From an uncultured Oscillospiraceae bacterium (lineage in GTDB: Bacteria; Bacillota; Clostridia; Oscillospirales; Oscillospiraceae), in the NCBI GenBank assembly GCA_934668285.1, contig CAKUNB010000057.1, positions 1-9,299 of the forward strand: DNA of 9,299 bases, read 5' to 3'. The translations under genes and the position numbers were made by a program. The notes under the pieces were generated by a model. The model did no database searches and was not told where the DNA came from. It worked only from the letters and a program-made list of their open reading frames with translations. Numbering within the stretch: the first letter of the stretch is position 1; each line of letters begins with the position of its first letter. This document shows positions 6,195 to 9,299 of this stretch, piece after piece.

Positions 6195-6749
6195 TTAATA
6201 GTACCGCAGGTGCTTGCGAAGCTCCAGAAGGTCGGAGAAGGTTTCCGGCCGCTTGGAGGGGTCGCGCAGGAGCGCCGAGGGGTGGTACATCGCGGTGTAC
6301 AGAATGCCGTCGCGCTCGGTCCAGTTGCCGTGCTCGCGCGTGATGCGGAAATCCGGCTTGATGAGGCGCATTGCCGCGATGCGGCCGAGGCAGACGATGA
6401 TCTTCGGCTGCAAAATGCGCAGCTGCTCGTTCAGGTAGCCGATACAGGCGTCCTGCTCGTCGTCCATCGGGTCGCGGTTCTGCGGCGGGCGGCACTTGAC
6501 GATGTTGCAGATATAGCTGTTCTCGCGGCTCAGGTCGATGATCGACAGCATATCGTCCAGCAGCTTCCCGGCCGGGCCGACGAACGGCTCACCCTGCAAA
6601 TCCTCCTGCTGGCCCGGCCCCTCGCCGACGAACACGACCGGCGACGGCACCGGCCCGACGCCGAATACCAGCTTCGTCCGCGTCGCGCCGAGGCGGCATT
6701 TTTGGCAGCCCTCACAGCGCTGTCTCAGCGCCTCCATCTCACTGCTCAC
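6195..6749 (-). CDS. Uracil-DNA glycosylase, family 4 type (iron-sulfur)
   Basis: This 184-residue DNA repair enzyme would excise uracil from DNA to begin base excision repair. Active-site motif A is GEGPGQQED followed by GEPFVGPAG, the DNA-contact motif is YHPSALLRD, and the family 4 signature NIVKCRPPQNRDP is present. Four cysteines are spaced as expected for the 4Fe-4S cluster: C15-x2-C18 near the N terminus, then the Cys of VKCRPP and one 16 residues later in DEQDAC. I chose GTG at 6749: AAGGAG lies eight bases upstream. The ATG at 6737 is 20 bases from that site and the ATG at 6794 lies deep inside the preceding gene. The gene overlaps the D,D-carboxypeptidase by 11 bases, so the two are co-transcribed and probably translationally coupled. 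The length is normal for the family. The family is firm; the exact start is likely. Confidence 0.95.
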   Translation of the reverse strand: MSSEMEALRQRCEGCQKCRLGATRTKLVFGVGPVPSPVVFVGEGPGQQEDLQGEPFVGPAGKLLDDMLSIIDLSRENSYICNIVKCRPPQNRDPMDDEQDACIGYLNEQLRILQPKIIVCLGRIAAMRLIKPDFRITREHGNWTERDGILYTAMYHPSALLRDPSKRPETFSDLLELRKHLRYY

Positions 6750-8265
6750 GGCTGCGTCTCCTTCTCTCCTCTCTGCGGCGGCGCTCCTCGGCACGCTTCC
6801 TTGCCTGCCGCGCGTTTGCCGCGCGGACGAGCAGCAGGAAGATCACCAGGATCAGCACCACCAGCAGGGGCAGCACAATGTACCAGTAGTCCCAGATTTG
6901 GCCCGTCGACTGCGACGGATTCTGCGCGTCGGGCTGCTGCGTCGCGGCGGGCTTTTCCTGCGCGCGCGCAACTGCCGTCAGCGTTACCAGATCGCAGCTG
7001 GCCACGCGCTTGCCGCGGTAGAGCGCGACGACCGTACCGACGCACTCGCCCTTTTCCAGCGGCGCCTCCAGATGCTCGCGGTTGTATTCCAGCCGCATCG
7101 AGATATCCGAGGGATCCAGATCGTTCGGCAGCAGCGCCGAAATATTCTCCTTTGCCCGCACGACCACGCTGCCCGCGCCCTCGGCAAAGAGCACCGTCGG
7201 CTGGCCGAGCATCGTCGTTTCCGTCAGCACACGCCGCTGCTCGTAATGCTCGAAGCCGTACTCAAACAGCCGCTTCGTTTCCACAAAGCGCATGTCCTTC
7301 AGCGAGCCGTCCATATCCGGCTCCGTGCCGCAGCCGCAGACGATGCTCATCAGGTTCAGCTTCCCGTCCGAGGCCGTGGAAACCAGGCAGCCGCCCGCAG
7401 GCGTGGTAAAGCCGGTCTTTACGCCGCGCGCCTTGTCGTAGTAATATTTGTCCTCTTTGATGTCGCTAGTCAGATAGTTCGTCGTTTCCAGCGTCCGCTC
7501 TGCAGAGAGGTTCGTCGCCGGTACGACATGCTCGATCGTACTGGCAAACTCGCGGAACTGCTCGTTCTGCCACGCCCAGCGCGCCACGATGGAAATATCG
7601 CGGACGGTGGTGTAGTGGTTGTCGTTGTGCAGGCCGTGGGTGTTGGCGTAGTGCGTGTTGGTCATGCCCAGCTCCGCCGCCTTCTGGTTCATCATTTCAA
7701 CAAAGGAGGAAACGTCCCCCGCGATGTACTCTGCAATGACGTTGCAGCCCTCGTTCGCCGACGAGACCATAATGCAGTACAGAAGCTCCCGCAGCGTCAG
7801 CTGCTCGCCCTTGAGCAGGCCCGCCGTGCTGCCGAATTCGCTCAGGTTTTGCAGCGCCGTGCCGGAAACGGTAAGCACATCGTCCATGTTGCCGTTCTCG
7901 ATGGCCAGCATGCAGGTCATGATCTTCGTCAGGCTGGCGGGGTAGCGCCGGTCGTCGATGTGCGTGGAGTAGAGCACGGTGTTGCTGTCCAGATCGATCA
8001 GAATCGCCGCCTTCGCCGCGATATCAAAGCGCTGCGGGAAGCCGTAATCCAAAAGATCGCCGTGCGTCAGCGGATCGTCCGAGTCGGGCATGACCCAGCT
8101 GTCCTCGGTCGGCGCTTCGGTCACTAGGGCGCCGTTTTCATCCGTCAGCTGCTCGGTCGTGCTCTCCGTTGTTTCCTCCTCCGGCTCGGCAAAAACCGCC
8201 GGCGCGGTCAGCGTCAGCAGCCACAGCAGCGACAGAATGCAGGCAAATACTCTAATTTTTTTCAT
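6739..8265 (-). CDS. dacF: D-alanyl-D-alanine carboxypeptidase (serine-type, penicillin-binding protein), membrane anchored
   Basis: This 508-residue low-molecular-weight penicillin-binding protein would trim the terminal D-Ala from peptidoglycan stem peptides outside the membrane. A signal peptide spans about 1-26 (ending APAVFA), followed by an acidic Thr/Glu-rich linker (27-66). The peptidase S11 domain carries all three active-site motifs: S111-LT-K114, S169-A-N171 and K283-T-G285. A second beta-rich domain (about 330-430) is followed by a Q/P/S-rich linker, one C-terminal membrane helix (about 461-480) and a 28-residue tail with 13 arginines. Most relatives anchor by an amphipathic helix, so the full helix plus basic tail is notable. 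The ATG at 8265 has GGGAGAG just upstream; the frame stays open beyond it to 8802 but only as antisense to the divergent gene. A consensus promoter lies about 80 bases upstream. dacF is a family-level symbol. Confidence 0.93.
   Translation of the reverse strand: MKKIRVFACILSLLWLLTLTAPAVFAEPEEETTESTTEQLTDENGALVTEAPTEDSWVMPDSDDPLTHGDLLDYGFPQRFDIAAKAAILIDLDSNTVLYSTHIDDRRYPASLTKIMTCMLAIENGNMDDVLTVSGTALQNLSEFGSTAGLLKGEQLTLRELLYCIMVSSANEGCNVIAEYIAGDVSSFVEMMNQKAAELGMTNTHYANTHGLHNDNHYTTVRDISIVARWAWQNEQFREFASTIEHVVPATNLSAERTLETTNYLTSDIKEDKYYYDKARGVKTGFTTPAGGCLVSTASDGKLNLMSIVCGCGTEPDMDGSLKDMRFVETKRLFEYGFEHYEQRRVLTETTMLGQPTVLFAEGAGSVVVRAKENISALLPNDLDPSDISMRLEYNREHLEAPLEKGECVGTVVALYRGKRVASCDLVTLTAVARAQEKPAATQQPDAQNPSQSTGQIWDYWYIVLPLLVVLILVIFLLLVRAANARQARKRAEERRRREERRRRSREQ
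6757..6765 (-). promoter_or_regulatory. Ribosome binding site of the glycosylase, inside the carboxypeptidase gene
   Basis: Minus-strand AGAAGGAGA (6765-6757) lies eight bases before the GTG at 6749. It is formed by three consecutive AGA-AGG-AGA arginine codons near the 3' end of the carboxypeptidase gene, whose other visible tail arginines are partly CGC. It decides the GTG start. Confidence 0.75.
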
Positions 8266-8280
8266 AATTCTCTCCCAAAA

Positions 8281-8303
8281 CCGGCGCGGCGGCTTGCCGC
8301 CGG
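8281..8303 (-). promoter_or_regulatory. GC-rich two-state hairpin in the dacF leader
   Basis: In the predicted dacF 5' leader, CGGCGGC and GCCGCCG (8287-8293, 8296-8302) can form one hairpin. Alternatively CCGGCG and CGCCGG (8281-8286, 8298-8303) can form another that is followed directly by TTTT (8280-8277) and then the ribosome binding site. The two pairings exclude each other. This could be an attenuator or translation control element, or simply GC-rich sequence. It also overlaps the -35 of the plus-strand promoter. Confidence 0.3.
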
Positions 8304-8323
8304 ACGGACACTTGTGGTATAAT
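8294..8323 (+). promoter_or_regulatory. Sigma-A type promoter of the ComEA-like gene
   Basis: TTGCCG (8294-8299) and a perfect TATAAT (8318-8323) are separated by 18 bases, with a TGn extended -10 (TGG at 8315-8317). The predicted transcript start is near 8330, giving a leader of about 90 bases to the ATG at 8420. It faces the dacF promoter, and its transcript would cross that promoter. Confidence 0.6.
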
Positions 8324-8347
8324 AAATAGGAATATCGGTTTGGTATT

Positions 8348-8375
8348 ATTATAGCAGAAATCAAAATGATGTCAA
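8348..8375 (-). promoter_or_regulatory. Consensus sigma-A promoter of the dacF-glycosylase unit
   Basis: On the minus strand TTGACA (8375-8370), a 16-base spacer and TATAAT (8353-8348) match the vegetative consensus at all twelve positions. The predicted start is near 8341, giving a leader of about 75 bases to the ATG at 8265. This implies strong housekeeping expression unless it is repressed or occluded by the facing promoter. Confidence 0.8.
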
Positions 8376-8419
8376 CCGATTCCATTCTTCGATTTCCGGA
8401 AATGTGCGGGGAGGACGCT

Positions 8420-8824
8420 ATGAAAAGGATCAAGCCGGAGTGGCTTCTGCTGGCGCTTGCGCTGCTGTTTCTCTGCTTCACCGCCGGTCTGACCATCGGG
8501 CGGCGCACGGCAGACGGCGAGCTGCGCATCTCAACGGCAAACGCCGCCGTCCCGCAGGCGCAGGAGCTGACCGGCGGCGATAACCCCGCCGCTGCGCTCC
8601 CTGCAGCATCCGAGGGCGTAGTGAAGATCAACATCAACACCGCCTCGAGCGAGCTTTTGGAATCGCTGCCGGGCATCGGCCCGACGCTGGCGCAGAGCAT
8701 CATTGAATACCGGACGGCGCACGGCGCGTTTGCCTCCGTTTCCGAGCTGACCGAGGTCAGCGGAATCGGCCGGAAGCGCCTCGATGCCATTGCGCAATAC
8801 ATTACCGTGGAGGATTCACCGTGA
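8420..8824 (+). CDS. ComEA-like helix-hairpin-helix protein, membrane anchored
   Basis: This 134-residue protein has one N-terminal membrane helix (about 8-26, preceded by MKRIK), a flexible Ala/Pro-rich spacer (about 30-70) and a C-terminal tandem helix-hairpin-helix domain (about 72-130). The domain starts KININTASSELLESLPGIGP, with the second hairpin at EVSGIGRKRL. In transformable bacteria ComEA is the membrane-anchored receptor that binds incoming double-stranded DNA. Such short forms are widespread in Clostridia and do not prove competence. The topology puts the DNA-binding domain outside the cell. The ATG at 8420 has GGGGAGG five bases upstream; upstream in-frame codons from 8366 lack a site and precede the membrane helix with unrelated residues. 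Its stop overlaps the response regulator start as GTGA, so the two are coupled. The domain call is firm; the DNA-uptake role is not established. Confidence 0.9.
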   Translation: MKRIKPEWLLLALALLFLCFTAGLTIGRRTADGELRISTANAAVPQAQELTGGDNPAAALPAASEGVVKININTASSELLESLPGIGPTLAQSIIEYRTAHGAFASVSELTEVSGIGRKRLDAIAQYITVEDSP

Positions 8825-9299
8825 AAATACTTGTAGTTGACGACGAGGAGCTGCTCGTCAAGGGCATTCGCTTCAATCTGCAGAACGACGGCTATCAGGT
8901 CGTCACCGGCGCAAACGGGCGCGAGGCCATTGAGCTGGCGCGCAGCCCCGACATCGGGCTGATCGTGCTCGACGTCATGATGCCGGAGATCGACGGCATG
9001 GAGGCCTGCCGCCGCATTCGGGAGTTTTCCAGCGTCCCGATCATCATGCTCACCGCCCGCACCGAGGACATGGACAAGCTCATGGGCTTTGAGCAGGGCG
9101 CGGACGACTACCTCACCAAGCCCTTCAATATTCTCGAGCTGAAGGCGCGCATCCGGGCGCTGCTGCGGCGCACCGCCGGAAGCGCCGCCCCCAAGGAAGC
9201 CAGCCGTCTAACCATCGGCGCACTGACAATGGACACGCAGGAGCGCAACATCTACAAGGACGGACAAATTGTCGAGCTGACGGCGCGGGAGTTTGACGT
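8821..9299 (+). CDS. OmpR/PhoB-family response regulator, N-terminal part (3' truncated by window edge)
   Basis: About 159 residues are visible. The receiver domain (1-120) has acidic pocket D7/D8, phosphoacceptor D51 in IVLDVMMPEIDG, T78 in IIMLTAR and K100 in LTKPF. A short linker leads into the beginning of a winged-helix domain (LTIGALTMDTQERNIYKDG, then ELTAREFD at the edge). This order is typical of OmpR/PhoB/WalR regulators, which are about 230 residues long, so roughly the last 70 are missing. The start is GTG at 8821, with GGAGG seven bases upstream, overlapping the ComEA-like stop by four bases. A sensor kinase gene would be expected just beyond the window. It cannot be told from this part whether it is a WalR, PhoP or other subgroup member. 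Confidence 0.93.
   Translation, partial: MKILVVDDEELLVKGIRFNLQNDGYQVVTGANGREAIELARSPDIGLIVLDVMMPEIDGMEACRRIREFSSVPIIMLTARTEDMDKLMGFEQGADDYLTKPFNILELKARIRALLRRTAGSAAPKEASRLTIGALTMDTQERNIYKDGQIVELTAREFD

Noticed and set aside
6538..8127. Long open frame on the plus strand antisense to the carboxypeptidase and glycosylase genes
   Set aside because: It is rich in Arg, His, Val and Gln with no recognisable domain, has no good ribosome binding site and mirrors the codon pattern of the real minus-strand genes in GC-rich DNA.
8366..8419. Longer N terminus for the ComEA-like protein
   Set aside because: The extra 18 residues have no ribosome binding site and would displace the membrane helix from the N terminus; GGGGAGG directly precedes the ATG at 8420.
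8266..8802. Upstream extension of the carboxypeptidase frame
   Set aside because: It would be antisense to the ComEA-like gene and cross both promoters. The signal peptide begins at the ATG at 8265, with GGGAGAG in front.

Overview
The window looks like chromosomal DNA from a GC-rich, low-copy-repeat-bearing Firmicute of the class Clostridia, most likely a gut Oscillospiraceae/Ruminococcaceae-type organism. This is inferred from strong purine Shine-Dalgarno sites with ATG, GTG and TTG starts, the gene families present (MATE exporter, LytTR/GHKL two-component pair, D,D-carboxypeptidase with C-terminal anchor, minimal ComEA-like protein) and palindromic intergenic repeats of the kind common in such genomes. 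No database search was possible, so the taxon is not firm.

Layout. The 3' part of a MATE-family efflux gene (+) ends at 539 in a strong intrinsic terminator. Bases 540-730 hold that terminator, one copy of a palindromic repeat (585-675) and a hairpin between the convergent genes. From 5841 down to 731 on the minus strand lies a compact four-gene unit: a LytTR response regulator, a very short GHKL histidine kinase with no membrane domain, and two full-length ABC exporter half-transporters joined by an ATGA overlap. The two ABC proteins probably form a heterodimeric exporter whose synthesis the two-component pair controls. No substrate or signal peptide gene is visible in the window. The 353-base gap 5842-6194 has no gene. 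It holds a perfect 10-bp hairpin and a second, inverted copy of the palindromic repeat, interrupted by about 120 bases that carry a different palindromic element.

Next come two minus-strand genes with an 11-base overlap: dacF-like D-Ala-D-Ala carboxypeptidase (8265-6739) and a family 4 type uracil-DNA glycosylase (6749-6195). A consensus sigma-A promoter (TTGACA-16-TATAAT) serves them. In the other direction run a small membrane-anchored helix-hairpin-helix (ComEA-like) gene (8420-8824) and, overlapping it by GTGA, an OmpR-family response regulator gene (8821 to the window end, truncated). The promoters of the two divergent units point at each other and overlap, so their initiation events may exclude one another.

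The main points of interest are the truncated cytosolic GHKL kinase paired with a heterodimeric exporter, the nested palindromic elements with covarying stems, and the face-to-face promoters in the dacF/comEA-like intergenic region.
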